Assembly: GCA_035556555.1 (NCBI GenBank)
Contig: DATMES010000002.1
Span: forward strand, 124,001-188,000
From: Frankiaceae bacterium
GTDB lineage: Bacteria > Actinomycetota > Actinomycetes > BP-191
Direction: 5' to 3'
Length of the DNA stretch: 64,000 nt
Below are positions 27,488 through 36,469 of the stretch, piece after piece. Under the pieces are notes generated by a model. It had not been told where the DNA came from, searched no databases, and saw only the letters and a list, made by a program, of their open reading frames with translations. How positions within the stretch are numbered: the first letter of the stretch is position 1; each line of letters starts with the position of its first letter. The position numbers were made by a program, and so were the translations under genes.

Positions 27488-27781
27488 ATGAAGCGGCGGG
27501 TGATGTACATCGAGCACAAGGGCGACGAGCACGACGAGCGCGGCGAGGCGTGGATCGGGTGGGTGACGTTCTCCAAGACCGGTCGCACGGTCTACACCCG
27601 CGGGCTGCGGCTCCAGCGCGTGCGCGGCGTCGCCTGCGGCAACGCCGTCGACCTCGACACCGGGGAGACGTACTGGATCTCGGGCCCGAAGAAGGACGGC
27701 TGCGACCGGCTGTACGGCAACGCGCCGGTGGAGGTCGAGGCGGACGCGCGCGAGGAGTACCGGAGGCTCACCGGCCGGTAG
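27488..27781 (+). CDS. Conserved small protein of unknown function (97 aa)
   Basis: The sequence (KRRVMYIEHKGD, WIGWVTFSKTGRTVYTRGLRLQRV, DTGETYWISGPKKDGCDRLYG, ADAREEYRRLTG) matches a widespread small family sometimes mislabelled as 1-deoxy-xylulose-phosphate synthase; it is far too short for that enzyme and has no thiamine site. It is soluble and strand-rich. Function is unknown. The final TAG is part of the -10 of the next gene. Confidence 0.8.
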   Translation: MKRRVMYIEHKGDEHDERGEAWIGWVTFSKTGRTVYTRGLRLQRVRGVACGNAVDLDTGETYWISGPKKDGCDRLYGNAPVEVEADAREEYRRLTGR

Positions 27782-27784
27782 CCT
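27779..27784 (+). promoter_or_regulatory. -10 TAGCCT overlapping a stop codon
   Basis: TAGCCT starts with the stop codon of the previous gene (27779-27781) and lies 7 bases before ATG 27792. Confidence 0.6.
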
Positions 27785-27791
27785 CGGGCGC

Positions 27792-28454
27792 ATGGAGCCG
27801 CCCGAGTACAACCCGTTCGCGCCGCCGGACGAGCACGCGCCGTACCAGTACGGCCCCGCCCCGATCGCGGCGCCCAAGCCGTGGGAGGGGCCGCGCGCCG
27901 AGGTGGTCGTCGGCATCGTGATCGCGCTGGTGGCCGTCGTCGGCCTGCTGACGGCGCTGGACCGCAAGCAGCAGGACACCCGCCCCGTGGCCGTGCAGCA
28001 GGCGGGATGCGCCGAGATGCGCGACTTCCCGCTGGACATCGACGCGAGTCACAGCGACGGGCTCGTGCAGTACGAGTCCGACCCGCCGTACGGCGGCCCG
28101 CACGCGCCGCGGCCGCTGCCTGGTCCGCTCGGGTACTTCGGACGGACGAGCGCGCCAGAGGACGTCGCGGAGCGCGCCGTGCACAACCTCGAGCACGGCT
28201 ACGTCGTCGTCTGGTACGACGCGGGCGCCAACGACGACTCGATCCAGAAAGTCGCGCGCGAGCTGATCGAGCTCCGCGACCTCAAGGTGCTGCTCGTGCC
28301 GTGGCGCGGCGAGGTGCGCGAGGGGCGCCACTTCACGCTCGCCGCCTGGGGCCACCTGCAGTCGTGCGCGCAGCCGACGGCGGAGGCCATCAGGGCGTTC
28401 TACGGCGAGCACGGCGGCAACAACGGCGACGCCCCCGAGAAGAGCGTCCTCTAG
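27792..28454 (+). CDS. DUF3105 membrane-anchored protein
   Basis: The 220-residue product has a Pro-rich cytosolic start, one helix (VVVGIVIALVAVVGLLTALD) and an outer DUF3105 domain with PPYGGPHAPRPLP, NLEHGYVVVWYD and LKVLLVPWRG. Conserved His/Glu residues in the NLEHG segment suggest metal binding, but no activity is known. Its stop overlaps that of the citrate synthase gene (CTAG). Confidence 0.87.
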   Translation: MEPPEYNPFAPPDEHAPYQYGPAPIAAPKPWEGPRAEVVVGIVIALVAVVGLLTALDRKQQDTRPVAVQQAGCAEMRDFPLDIDASHSDGLVQYESDPPYGGPHAPRPLPGPLGYFGRTSAPEDVAERAVHNLEHGYVVVWYDAGANDDSIQKVARELIELRDLKVLLVPWRGEVREGRHFTLAAWGHLQSCAQPTAEAIRAFYGEHGGNNGDAPEKSVL

Positions 28455-29530
28455 TTCACCGCGCTCACGGGGCGCGGGCCGGGGCCGATGTACTTCGCCG
28501 ACGGCCGGATGAGCCTGCCGGTGCGCTTCTGCTCGAGGATGTGCGCCGACCACCCCGCCGTGCGCGCGCAGGTGAACATCGACGTGAACAGGGACGCGGG
28601 CACCTCTGCGAAGTCGAGCACGACCGCCGACCAGAACTCGACGTTGGTCTCCAGCACGCGGTCGGGCTTGCGCTCGCGGAGCTCTGCCAGGGCGGCCTGC
28701 TCCAGGGCCTCGGCGACCTCGTACCGGTGCGAGCCGACCTCCTTGGCCGTACGCCGCAGCACGCGGGCGCGCGGGTCCTCGGCGCGGTAGACGCGGTGGC
28801 CGAAGCCCATGAGCCGCTCGCCGCGGTCGAGCAGCGCCTTGACGTACGCCACGGCGTCGCCCGACTTCTCGACGTCGTCGAGCATCTGCAGCACGCGGCT
28901 CGGGGCGCCGCCGTGCAGCGGCCCGGAGAGCGCGCCGGTGGCGGCCGAGAGCGCGGCGGCGACGTCGGCCCCGGTGGAGGCGACGACGCGGGCGGTGAAC
29001 GTCGAGGCGTTCATCCCGTGCTCGGCCGCGGACACCCAGTACGCGTCGACCGCCTTCACGTGCGCCGGGTCGGCCTCGCCGCGCCAGCGGATCAGGAAGC
29101 GCTCGGGGATGGAGGCCGCCTTGTCGATCTCCGACTGCGGCACAGGCGGCTTGTCGACGCCGCGCGCAGACTGCGCGACGAACGACATCGCGGTCACCGA
29201 GCAGCGGGCGAGGTCGTCGCGGGCCTGCGCGTCGTCGATGTCGATGAGCTGCTGGAGCCCCCACATCGGCGCCATCTCGGCGAGCGCGGACTGCACGTCG
29301 ACGCGGGCGTCGCCGGAGCGGTGCGGGATCGGGATCGGCTCGGCCGGGGGCAGCCCGGGGAGGAACGTCCCGTCCACGAGCAGGCCCCAGACGTGCTCGT
29401 ACGGCTCGACGCCGACGAGGTCCTCGATGTCCACGCCGCGGTAGCGGAGAGAGCTGCCCTCCTTGTCCGGCTCGGCGATCTCGGACTCGAAGGCGACGAC
29501 CCCTTCGAGGCCCGACTTCACTTCGCTCAC
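28451..29530 (-). CDS. Citrate synthase (CitA/CitZ-like)
   Basis: The 359-residue enzyme has the citrate-synthase catalytic residues: His in AAEHGMNAST, His in MGFGHRVYR and Asp in VVLDFAEVP, with SGPLHGGAP for CoA contact. It condenses acetyl-CoA and oxaloacetate; a methylcitrate role cannot be excluded for this short actinobacterial type. GTG 29530 has a GGAAGGGGA region upstream. Length is typical for the short (about 370 residue) class. Confidence 0.92.
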   Translation of the reverse strand: MSEVKSGLEGVVAFESEIAEPDKEGSSLRYRGVDIEDLVGVEPYEHVWGLLVDGTFLPGLPPAEPIPIPHRSGDARVDVQSALAEMAPMWGLQQLIDIDDAQARDDLARCSVTAMSFVAQSARGVDKPPVPQSEIDKAASIPERFLIRWRGEADPAHVKAVDAYWVSAAEHGMNASTFTARVVASTGADVAAALSAATGALSGPLHGGAPSRVLQMLDDVEKSGDAVAYVKALLDRGERLMGFGHRVYRAEDPRARVLRRTAKEVGSHRYEVAEALEQAALAELRERKPDRVLETNVEFWSAVVLDFAEVPASLFTSMFTCARTAGWSAHILEQKRTGRLIRPSAKYIGPGPRPVSAVN

Positions 29531-29596
29531 TGGGCGTCCCCTTCCGATCCGCTGCGGTCCGTCGGGCATCGTACGGCGGTCGGCGTCCGCGCGCGG

Positions 29597-29602
29597 CAGG
29601 AT
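29597..29602 (+). promoter_or_regulatory. -10 CAGGAT, leaderless promoter
   Basis: CAGGAT lies 6 bases before GTG 29609. Confidence 0.5.
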
Positions 29603-29608
29603 GGTCCG

Positions 29609-30265
29609 GTGCCCGCCCCTGAGGACCTCCCGCGCCAGGTCGTCGCGCGCCGCGAGTACGCCGGCGCGGCGCTCTCCGAGGCCGACGTCCTGGCCGACCC
29701 GATGGCGCAGTTCGCGGCGTGGTTCGCCGACGCGGCGGCGCGCGGCGTGCCCGAGCCGGACGCGATGTGCCTGGCCACGGCGACGCCGTCCGGCGAGGTC
29801 GCCTCGCGCATGGTGCTGCTCAAGGGGTGGGACGAGCGGGGCTTCGTGTTCTGCACCAACTACGGCAGCCGCAAGGGCGCCCACCTGGCCGCGAACCCCG
29901 TCGCCTCGCTGACGTTCCGGTGGGCGCTGCTCGAACGCCAGGTCTGCGCGACCGGGCGCACGCGCCGTACGACGGCCAGGGAGAGCGACGCGTGGTGGGC
30001 GCTGCGGCCGCGCGGGGCGCAGCTCGGCGCGCTGGCGTCGTTGCAGAGCTCGGTCATCCCCTCGCGGACGTGGCTGGACTCGCGGGTCGCCGAGCTGACC
30101 GAGGAGTGGGAGGGGCGGGAGATCCCACGGCCCGCTTCGTGGGGCGGCGTACGGGTACTGCCTGACGCCGTGGAGTTCTGGCAGGGCAGGCCCAACCGGC
30201 TGCACGACCGCCTCCGGTACGCGCGCCGCCGCGGCGGCTGGCGGGTGGAGCGGCTCGCGCCGTGA
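29609..30265 (+). CDS. pdxH: Pyridoxine/pyridoxamine 5'-phosphate oxidase
   Basis: The 218-residue FMN enzyme oxidises PNP or PMP to pyridoxal phosphate. Signatures are CLATATPSGEVASRMVLLKGWDERGFVFCTNYGSRKG, ALLERQVCATGR and the C-terminal substrate motif VEFWQGRPNRLHDRLRY. It lies near PLP-dependent serC. The GTG start is supported by the upstream -10. The stop overlaps the start of the next MFS gene. Confidence 0.94.
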   Translation: MPAPEDLPRQVVARREYAGAALSEADVLADPMAQFAAWFADAAARGVPEPDAMCLATATPSGEVASRMVLLKGWDERGFVFCTNYGSRKGAHLAANPVASLTFRWALLERQVCATGRTRRTTARESDAWWALRPRGAQLGALASLQSSVIPSRTWLDSRVAELTEEWEGREIPRPASWGGVRVLPDAVEFWQGRPNRLHDRLRYARRRGGWRVERLAP

Positions 30266-31566
30266 CCGACGAGTCGTTCCCCGAGCCGACCGGCATCGAG
30301 GAGCCGGAACGCCCTGGCCGCAGGCTGTCGTCGCGGCTGCGCTCCGTCGCCGTCGACACGGCGCCGCTGCGTGAGTCGCCGGAGTACCGGCGGCTCTACC
30401 TCGGCGACGCCGTCTCGACCATCGGCACACAGATGACGGCGGTCGTCGTACCGCTGCAGGTGTTCGAGCTGACGAAGAGCTCGCTGGTCGTCGGACTCGT
30501 GTCGCTCGCGGGGCTCGTACCGCTGATCGTCTTCGGGCTCATCGGCGGGTCGATCGCCGACGCGATGGACAGGCGCAAGCTGCTGCTCGTCACGTCATCG
30601 GGGCTGGCCCTCGTGAGCGTCCTGCTGTTCGTGCAGGCGGCGCTCGGGCTCGACCAGGTGTGGCTGCTGTTCGTGCTCGTCTTCCTCCAGGCGGGGCTGT
30701 TCGCGGTGGACAGCCCGGCGCGGCGCGCGGTCATCCCGCGGCTCATCCCGCAGCGGCAGATCCCCGCGGCGACGGCGCTGTCGCAGGTGTCGTGGACGTT
30801 CGCGATGGTCGTCGGGCCCGTCCTCGCCGGCGGGATCGTGGGGGCGTTCGGGCTGTCGGCGGCGTACGGGCTCGACGCGGTGACGTTCGCGGCGGCGCTG
30901 TGGGCGATCGTGTCGCTGCGCGCGGTGCCGCCCGAGGGCGGCGGGACGGCGGCGGGGCTGCGGTCGGTGATGGAGGGGCTGTCGTTCCTCCGGTCGCGGC
31001 CTGTCCTGCTGATGACGTTCGCGGTGGACATCAACGCGATGGTGTTCGGGATGCCGCGCGCGCTGTTCCCCGAGCTCGCTTTGGAGCGTTTCCACGGCGA
31101 CTCGACGACCGTCGGCCTCATGCACTCGGCGGTCGCGGTCGGGGCGTTGCTCGGCGCGCTGACCAGCGGGTGGTCGGGGCGGGTCCGGCGGCAGGGGATC
31201 GCCGTGCTCGTCGCGGTCGCGGCGTGGGGCGCGGCGATCGTGGGGTTCGGACTCGCGTCCGTCTTGTGGCTGGGCCTGCTCATGCTCGCGCTGGCGGGCG
31301 CCGCGGACATGGTGTCGGCGGTGTTCCGCAACGCGATCCTCGTCGCCGCCACCCCGGACGAGCTGCGCGGGCGGCTCGGCGGGGTGTTCATCGCGGTCGT
31401 CGCGGGCGGGCCGCGGCTCGGCGACGTCGAGGCCGGTGCCGCCGCCTCCCTGGTGTCCGCGCAGTTCTCCGTCGTCTCCGGCGGCTTCGCGTGCATTCTC
31501 GGCGTCGTCGTGCTGGCGCTGCTGGCGCCGTCGTTCGCCCGCTACGAGGCGCCCGACGACGGCTGA
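30262..31566 (+). CDS. MFS transporter (DHA3 type)
   Basis: The 434-residue protein has a 35-residue hydrophilic N-terminus and about 12 membrane helices, with YRRLYLGDAVSTIGTQMTAVVVPLQVF and GGSIADAMDRRKLL typical of the enterobactin-exporter-like branch. Substrate is unknown. It is GTGA-coupled to pdxH, which is probably incidental. Its 3' end overlaps the convergent hotdog gene by 25 bases. Confidence 0.9.
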   Translation: MTDESFPEPTGIEEPERPGRRLSSRLRSVAVDTAPLRESPEYRRLYLGDAVSTIGTQMTAVVVPLQVFELTKSSLVVGLVSLAGLVPLIVFGLIGGSIADAMDRRKLLLVTSSGLALVSVLLFVQAALGLDQVWLLFVLVFLQAGLFAVDSPARRAVIPRLIPQRQIPAATALSQVSWTFAMVVGPVLAGGIVGAFGLSAAYGLDAVTFAAALWAIVSLRAVPPEGGGTAAGLRSVMEGLSFLRSRPVLLMTFAVDINAMVFGMPRALFPELALERFHGDSTTVGLMHSAVAVGALLGALTSGWSGRVRRQGIAVLVAVAAWGAAIVGFGLASVLWLGLLMLALAGAADMVSAVFRNAILVAATPDELRGRLGGVFIAVVAGGPRLGDVEAGAAASLVSAQFSVVSGGFACILGVVVLALLAPSFARYEAPDDG

Positions 31567-32219
31567 AGCGCCACCCACGTCGCGCGGCCGGTCGCCAGCA
31601 GGGTGCCGGCGGCGTCGTAGAGCGCGGAGCCGGCGTAGTGCTTGCGGCCGTCTCTTGGCGCTGCGCGCCAGCCGGTGACGACGTGCGGCCGTCCGGGTCG
31701 TGGGTCCGTGTGGATCCGTACCGCGAGGCGGCCGAGCACGATCGGCGCCTCGTCGGTCTGCATCAGCGCCCACGCGCCCGGGCAGTCGAGCGCGGCCCAG
31801 ACCTGCTCGGGGCTGCTGTCCGCCGGTGCCCAGGTGCAGGCGACGTGGCCTTCGCCGACCGGGCCAGGGTGCAGGCCGAGGCCGTCGTCGCGGGCCGGCC
31901 CGCAGACGTAGCAGGTCGGGAACGGGTGGTCGCGCAGCCCTGCGTACCGCTCCTGCGCCGCCAGCGCCGCGTCGTAGCCGGGGAACGGCGGCGGCTCTCC
32001 CTCGGCCTCGGGCGCCGACGCGACGGACGCGACGAGGTGCTCCCCGTCGTACACGCCGTCGCCCTCGACGCGCAGCGGCACGTCCAGCGGCGGCGGCCTG
32101 CGCAACGTCACCTCGGGGTGCGCGACGCCGGTCGCCGCGGCGGCGAGGCCGCAGGTGTAGCCGCCGTTCGCCGAGCCCGGCGGCCCGTTGAAGCGCGCAG
32201 CCACCACGATGTGCTCCAC
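31542..32219 (-). CDS. Hotdog-fold (PaaI-like) protein
   Basis: The 225-residue protein has two hotdog-like halves: RFNGPPGSANGGYTCGLAA with RPPPLDVPLRVE, then CYVCGPARDDGLGLHPGPV and VTGWRAAPRDGRKHYAGSALYDAAGTLLATGRATWV. These resemble acyl-CoA thioesterase or dehydratase folds. The CYVCG pair is characteristic of the subgroup. The substrate is unknown. The GTG start has TAGGGT 6 bases upstream. Confidence 0.7.
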   Translation of the reverse strand: MEHIVVAARFNGPPGSANGGYTCGLAAAATGVAHPEVTLRRPPPLDVPLRVEGDGVYDGEHLVASVASAPEAEGEPPPFPGYDAALAAQERYAGLRDHPFPTCYVCGPARDDGLGLHPGPVGEGHVACTWAPADSSPEQVWAALDCPGAWALMQTDEAPIVLGRLAVRIHTDPRPGRPHVVTGWRAAPRDGRKHYAGSALYDAAGTLLATGRATWVALQPSSGAS

Positions 32220-32225
32220 GCCCGC

Positions 32226-32231
32226 ACCCTA
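32226..32231 (-). promoter_or_regulatory. -10 TAGGGT, leaderless promoter
   Basis: Reverse-strand TAGGGT lies 6 bases before GTG 32219. Confidence 0.6.
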
Positions 32232-32269
32232 GCCACGGCAGGAGCAGCCATGTTCGGGGGACCCGAGAT

Positions 32270-32315
32270 CGGGTGTCAGGAATCCGGTGTCAGAGGTCCG
32301 GTGTCAGAGCACCGG
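32270..32315. repeat. 14-bp tandem repeat across a stop codon
   Basis: Three units of 14 bases (consensus CCGGTGTCAGAGGT, 32270-32311) plus CCGG. The third unit contains the stop codon of the DUF222 gene (TCA, 32304-32306), so slippage here could change the end of that protein. Confidence 0.75.
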
Positions 32316-33509
32316 CACGGCGGTGGGGCCGCGCGGACGGCCGGTGAGCACCCGCCCGTCGGGCCTGGTCACCTTGACGGTGCCGTCGGGTAGGAGCTCG
32401 AGCTCGTGGTGGCGTTCGTGGACGACGTGGTGGTGGTAGCGGCAGAGCAGCACGAGGTTGTCGGCTGAGGTCGTGCCGCCGTCGCGCCAGAACACCGCGT
32501 GGTGCGCCTCGCAGTACGCCGCGCCGCGCGGGCAGCCCGGGTAACGGCAGCCGCCGTCGCGGAGGGCGACGTACTTGCGCAGCGCGGGCGGCACCTGCCG
32601 CGTGGCGCGGCCGAGCTCGACGGGCACGGCGAGCGAGTCGACGAGCAGCCGCCGGAACCGCCCGTCGCAGCCCAGCCTGTCCAGCGCGCCAGGGGCGAGC
32701 GGTGACCCGTCGGCCAGCGTCGCGGGCGGTGCGCCGGGAGCGCCCGCCATCGCGGCCGCCGGCGCGTGCACGAGGATCTCGGTCGAACGCGCGACGGCGG
32801 GAGCGAGCGCGGCATCGTGCGTGCGCGCCAGGTCGACGAGATCCACGAGCGCGTCGGCGCGCTGCTGGTCACGGGTGCGGGTGTCGTCGGGCGAGTTGGC
32901 GGTGACGAGCGACTCGAGGGCGGCTTCGAGGACGGCGGCGCCCTCGGGCTCGAACATGCCCTGCAGGCTGGTCATGCCGCCGTACGTCCGGTGCAGGGTC
33001 AGCCAGCGCGAGTCGTACCGCCGCTCGCTGTCGCGCTCGAACTCCGCCGGAGCGACGGTGGCGACCCAGCGGCGTACGACCGCCGCGAAGCGGATCGCGT
33101 CGAGCCGGCGCGCCCACTCCACGAGGAACGCCTCGCCGTCGGCAACGGTCGCGGGGGAGAGGTGCCGCGTCTGGCCTGCGAGGACGCGGGCGGGCACGGG
33201 CGTGATCTCGCCGGCACGCAACGCCGCGGCGAACAGCGGCAGCCGGTCGAGTGACTTCGCCAGGCCGACGAGGCGGCGCGCGTCGCGGTCGGAGGCGCCG
33301 AGCCGGTCGCGGAGCCAGCAGGCCGTGGAGGCCGCGCCGTCGTCGTCGGCCCCGCCGCGCGCGTCGAACGCCCGAACCGCCTCCGCCTGCGCCGCCTGCG
33401 CGCGCCGCACCAGCGACTCCAGCGCGACGATCCGCTCGCCGAGCGCGGCGGACGAGAGCGCGTAAGGGTCGGCGTCGAGGTACGACGCCACCGCCTCCGG
33501 CAGTGCCAC
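32304..33509 (-). CDS. DUF222 + HNH endonuclease-like protein
   Basis: About 401 residues: an all-helical DUF222 N-terminal region (ERIVALESLVRRAQAAQAEAVRAFDARGG...RDRLGASDRDARRLVGLAKSL) and a C-terminal HNH nuclease domain (CRYPGCPRGAAYCEAHHAVFWRDGGTTSADNLVLLCRYHHHVVHE). The 13E12-like family is often multicopy in actinobacteria; its role is not established. GTG 33509 and an adjacent TTG 33512 both follow GGGAGG, so the exact start is uncertain. Confidence 0.9.
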   Translation of the reverse strand: MALPEAVASYLDADPYALSSAALGERIVALESLVRRAQAAQAEAVRAFDARGGADDDGAASTACWLRDRLGASDRDARRLVGLAKSLDRLPLFAAALRAGEITPVPARVLAGQTRHLSPATVADGEAFLVEWARRLDAIRFAAVVRRWVATVAPAEFERDSERRYDSRWLTLHRTYGGMTSLQGMFEPEGAAVLEAALESLVTANSPDDTRTRDQQRADALVDLVDLARTHDAALAPAVARSTEILVHAPAAAMAGAPGAPPATLADGSPLAPGALDRLGCDGRFRRLLVDSLAVPVELGRATRQVPPALRKYVALRDGGCRYPGCPRGAAYCEAHHAVFWRDGGTTSADNLVLLCRYHHHVVHERHHELELLPDGTVKVTRPDGRVLTGRPRGPTAVPVL

Positions 33510-33583
33510 CAACGAGCCACCTCCCCGTGCGATCGAACGACAACGACCACGCTAGAAGGGGGGTGTGACAAAAAACGGCGCGG

Positions 33584-34207
33584 CTACGCGACCAGCACCG
33601 CCGCGGCGACGCGAAGGTCGGCGACGAGCTTGTCGAACTCCACCGCGCGATTCTCCGCCCCAGGCGCCCGCAGGATCGACGACGGGTGCACCGTCGCGAC
33701 GATCGACGAGGACGGCGGCAACGGCAGAACGACACCCCGGGACTGCGTCACGCGGAACGTCTTCCCCAGCAGCGCCTGCGCCGCTGTCGCCCCCAGCGCC
33801 ACGACGAGCCGCGGCCGAAGCACCGCAAGCTCGGCCTCGAGCCACGGCTTGCAGGCGGAGATCTCGCGCGTGTCCGGCTTCACGTGGATGCGCCGCTTCC
33901 CGTTCGGCGACGGCTGCCACTTGAAGTGCTTCACGGTGTTCGTGACGTACACGGCGTCGCGGTCCAGACCGGCCGCCTCCAGCGCACGGTCCAGCAAGCG
34001 ACCCGCAGGCCCCACGAACGGCCGCCCCGCTACGTCCTCCTGGTCGCCCGGCTGCTCGCCGACGATCACCACATCCGCCGACGCGCGCCCCTCGCCAAAG
34101 ACCGTCTGGGTGCCGAGCGAGTGCAGGTGGCACGCCGTACACGCAGCAGCCGCCGTACGCAGCGACGTCAGCGTCGGCGACAGCGGCACGAAGTCGGCGG
34201 CGCTCAC
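33584..34207 (-). CDS. udgX: UdgX-type uracil-DNA glycosylase
   Basis: The 207-residue protein has family-4-like UDG motifs GEQPGDQEDVAGRPFVGPAGRLLD and TVHPSSILR, plus the loop KRRIH (104-108) that marks UdgX. In the Mycolicibacterium smegmatis enzyme the equivalent His bonds covalently to the abasic site after uracil removal. H108 is intact here. C23, C26 and C119 probably bind the iron-sulfur cluster; no fourth cysteine is visible. The start is GTG 34207. It is divergent from the DUF72 gene. Confidence 0.93.
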   Translation of the reverse strand: MSAADFVPLSPTLTSLRTAAAACTACHLHSLGTQTVFGEGRASADVVIVGEQPGDQEDVAGRPFVGPAGRLLDRALEAAGLDRDAVYVTNTVKHFKWQPSPNGKRRIHVKPDTREISACKPWLEAELAVLRPRLVVALGATAAQALLGKTFRVTQSRGVVLPLPPSSSIVATVHPSSILRAPGAENRAVEFDKLVADLRVAAAVLVA

Positions 34208-34250
34208 ACCCCGCGACTACCCCGAGACCCACGCGGGTACGCACCCACCC

Positions 34251-35054
34251 ATGACCGTCTGGCTCGGCACCTCAGGCTGGCAGTACCGCGACTGGCGCGG
34301 CCCCGTCTACCCGCAGAAGCTCAAGCAGGCCGCCTGGCTGGAGCACTACGTCACGCTGTTCGACACGGTCGAGGTCAACAACGCGTTCTACCGCCTGCCC
34401 GAGGCGAAGACGTTCGCCCAGTGGGCCGCCCGCACGCCCGATGGCTTCGTCGTCACGGTGAAGAGCAGCCGCTACCTCACGCACATCAAGCGCCTCGCCG
34501 ACCCCGAGGGCCCGGTCGACCTGTTCTACGAGCGCGCCCAGCATCTCGGCAGCAAGCTCGGCCCCGTCCTGGTGCAGCTGCCGCCGAAGTTCAAGGCCCA
34601 GCCCGAACGCCTCGAACGCACCCTGGCCGCTTTCGCCAGACACGGGGTCAGAGTCGCCGTCGAGGTACGCGACGACACCTGGTACACCGACGAGGTCCAC
34701 GCCGTCCTCGCGCGGTACGACGCCCCCCTCGTCTGGGCCGACCGCCTCGGCCGCCCGCTCGGGCCGCTCTGGCGCACGGCCTCCTGGGGCTACGTACGGC
34801 TCCACGAGGGCGACACGACCTGGCCCTGCTACACCGAGCGCACGCTCGACGCCTGGGCCACCCGCATCGCCAACGCCCACGAGCAGACCGACGACGTCTT
34901 CGTCTACTTCAACAACGACCCGCGCGGCTGCGCCGTCTACGACGCCGCCGTCTTCGCCCGCTCCTGCGCGCGCGTCGGCCTGGATGTGACGCACGCCCCC
35001 GCGCCGCAGGATCATGCCCCCGTGACCCCGGAGCCGGCCGAGCAGACCACGTGA
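34251..35054 (+). CDS. DUF72 (YecE-like) TIM-barrel protein
   Basis: The 267-residue product has VWLGTSGWQYRDWRGPVYP, VEVNNAFYRLPEAKTFAQWA, LVQLPPKFK and the end motif VFVYFNNDPRGCAVYDA, all typical of DUF72. Structures of the family are TIM barrels resembling sugar-phosphate isomerases or endonuclease IV. The activity is unknown. ATG 34251 begins the conserved MTVWLGTSGW; longer upstream frames lack support. It is GTGA-coupled to the FAD gene. Confidence 0.9.
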   Translation: MTVWLGTSGWQYRDWRGPVYPQKLKQAAWLEHYVTLFDTVEVNNAFYRLPEAKTFAQWAARTPDGFVVTVKSSRYLTHIKRLADPEGPVDLFYERAQHLGSKLGPVLVQLPPKFKAQPERLERTLAAFARHGVRVAVEVRDDTWYTDEVHAVLARYDAPLVWADRLGRPLGPLWRTASWGYVRLHEGDTTWPCYTERTLDAWATRIANAHEQTDDVFVYFNNDPRGCAVYDAAVFARSCARVGLDVTHAPAPQDHAPVTPEPAEQTT

Positions 35055-36469
35055 CGTACGACGCCGTCGTCGTCGGCAGCGGCCCGAACGGTCTCGCCGC
35101 CGCCATCACGCTCGCCGCCGCGGGCCGCAGCGTCCACGTCGTCGAGGCCGCCGACACACCGGGCGGAGGCATGCGCAGCGCCGAGCTCACCCTCGACGGC
35201 TTCCTCCACGACGTCTGCTCGACCATCCACCCGCTGGTGCTCGCGTCACCGTTCTTCCGCGCGATCCCGCTCGACCAGCTGGGGGTACGTCTCGCGCACC
35301 CGGAGGTCCCGTACGCCCACCCGCTCGACGGCGGTCGCGCCGCCGTCCTGCACCGCGACGTCGATCAGACAGCGGCACGCCTCGGCAGCGACGGCCCCAA
35401 GTACGCCTCCCTCATGCGCCCGCTGGTCGACGGCTGGCACGGCATCGTCGAGGGGGTGCTGGCGCCGCTCGGCATCCCGGCGCACCCGTTCGTCATGGCC
35501 CGCTTCGGGCTCTCCGCGATCCGCTCCGTCTCGGCGCTGGCCGGCAGGTTCGGGAACGACGAGGCCAAGGCGCTGCTCGCCGGCGCCGGCGCGCACTCGA
35601 TGATGCGGCTCGACCAGTCGCCGACCGGCGGCGTGGCGCTGATGCTCGGGCTGCTCGCGCACGCGGTCGGCTGGCCGGCGGTCGTCGGCGGCTCGCAGGT
35701 GCTCGCCGACGCGCTCGTCACCGACCTCGAGAAGCACGGCGGCACCCTCACGCTCGGCACGCCCGTCCGGTCCATGCACGACGTCCCCAAAGCCAAGGTC
35801 GTGCTCTTCGACCTCACGCCGAAGCAGCTCGTCCGGATCGTGGGCGACAAGCTCCCCGGCCGCTACCGCACCGCGCTGACGAAGTACCGCTACGGCCCCG
35901 GCGTCTTCAAGGTCGACTGGGCGCTCGACGGCCCGATCCCCTGGGCCGCAAGCGAAGTGGCAGGAGCGGGCACGGTCCACGTCGGCGGCACGATCGACGA
36001 GATCGCCGCCTCGGAGCAGGCCGCGACGACGGGCCTCCATGCCGAGAGGCCGTACGTCCTCCTGGCGCAGCAGACGTCGTTCGACCCGAGCCGCGCACCC
36101 GCGGGCAAGCACACGGCGTGGGCGTACTGCCACGTCCCCTCGGGCTCCACGGTGGACATGACCGAACGCATCGAGGCGCAGGTCGAGCGCTTCGCGCCCG
36201 GCTTCCGCGACCGGATCCTCGCCCGCGCGACCCGCGACACGAAGGCCGTCGAGCGCCACAACGAGAACTACGTGGGCGGCGACATCAACGGCGGTGTCCA
36301 GGACCTGCGGCAACTGTTCACGCGGCCGGTCGTCACGACGCGGTCGCCGTACCGCACGCCGGTCCGCGGGCTCTACCTCTGCTCGTCGTCCACGCCCCCC
36401 GGGGGCGGGGTGCACGGCATGTGCGGCTACTGGGCCGCGCAGGCCGCGTTGAAGCGGGAGCTCCGCTAG
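35051..36469 (+). CDS. FAD-dependent oxidoreductase, phytoene-desaturase-like
   Basis: The 472-residue flavoprotein has a dinucleotide fold (DAVVVGSGPNGLAAAITLAAAG), an early FAD motif VVEAADTPGGGMRSAELT and a C-terminal flavin site (GLYLCSSSTPPGGGVHGMCGYWAA). It belongs to the phytoene desaturase / retinol-saturase-like superfamily. No carotenoid genes are nearby, so the substrate is open. The GTGA overlap with DUF72 and CTAG overlap with the convergent gene show tight packing. Confidence 0.9.
   Translation: MTYDAVVVGSGPNGLAAAITLAAAGRSVHVVEAADTPGGGMRSAELTLDGFLHDVCSTIHPLVLASPFFRAIPLDQLGVRLAHPEVPYAHPLDGGRAAVLHRDVDQTAARLGSDGPKYASLMRPLVDGWHGIVEGVLAPLGIPAHPFVMARFGLSAIRSVSALAGRFGNDEAKALLAGAGAHSMMRLDQSPTGGVALMLGLLAHAVGWPAVVGGSQVLADALVTDLEKHGGTLTLGTPVRSMHDVPKAKVVLFDLTPKQLVRIVGDKLPGRYRTALTKYRYGPGVFKVDWALDGPIPWAASEVAGAGTVHVGGTIDEIAASEQAATTGLHAERPYVLLAQQTSFDPSRAPAGKHTAWAYCHVPSGSTVDMTERIEAQVERFAPGFRDRILARATRDTKAVERHNENYVGGDINGGVQDLRQLFTRPVVTTRSPYRTPVRGLYLCSSSTPPGGGVHGMCGYWAAQAALKRELR

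Noticed and set aside
27488-27781. Annotation as 1-deoxy-xylulose-5-phosphate synthase
   Set aside because: The protein is 97 residues and lacks thiamine diphosphate motifs; the name is a propagated error for this family.
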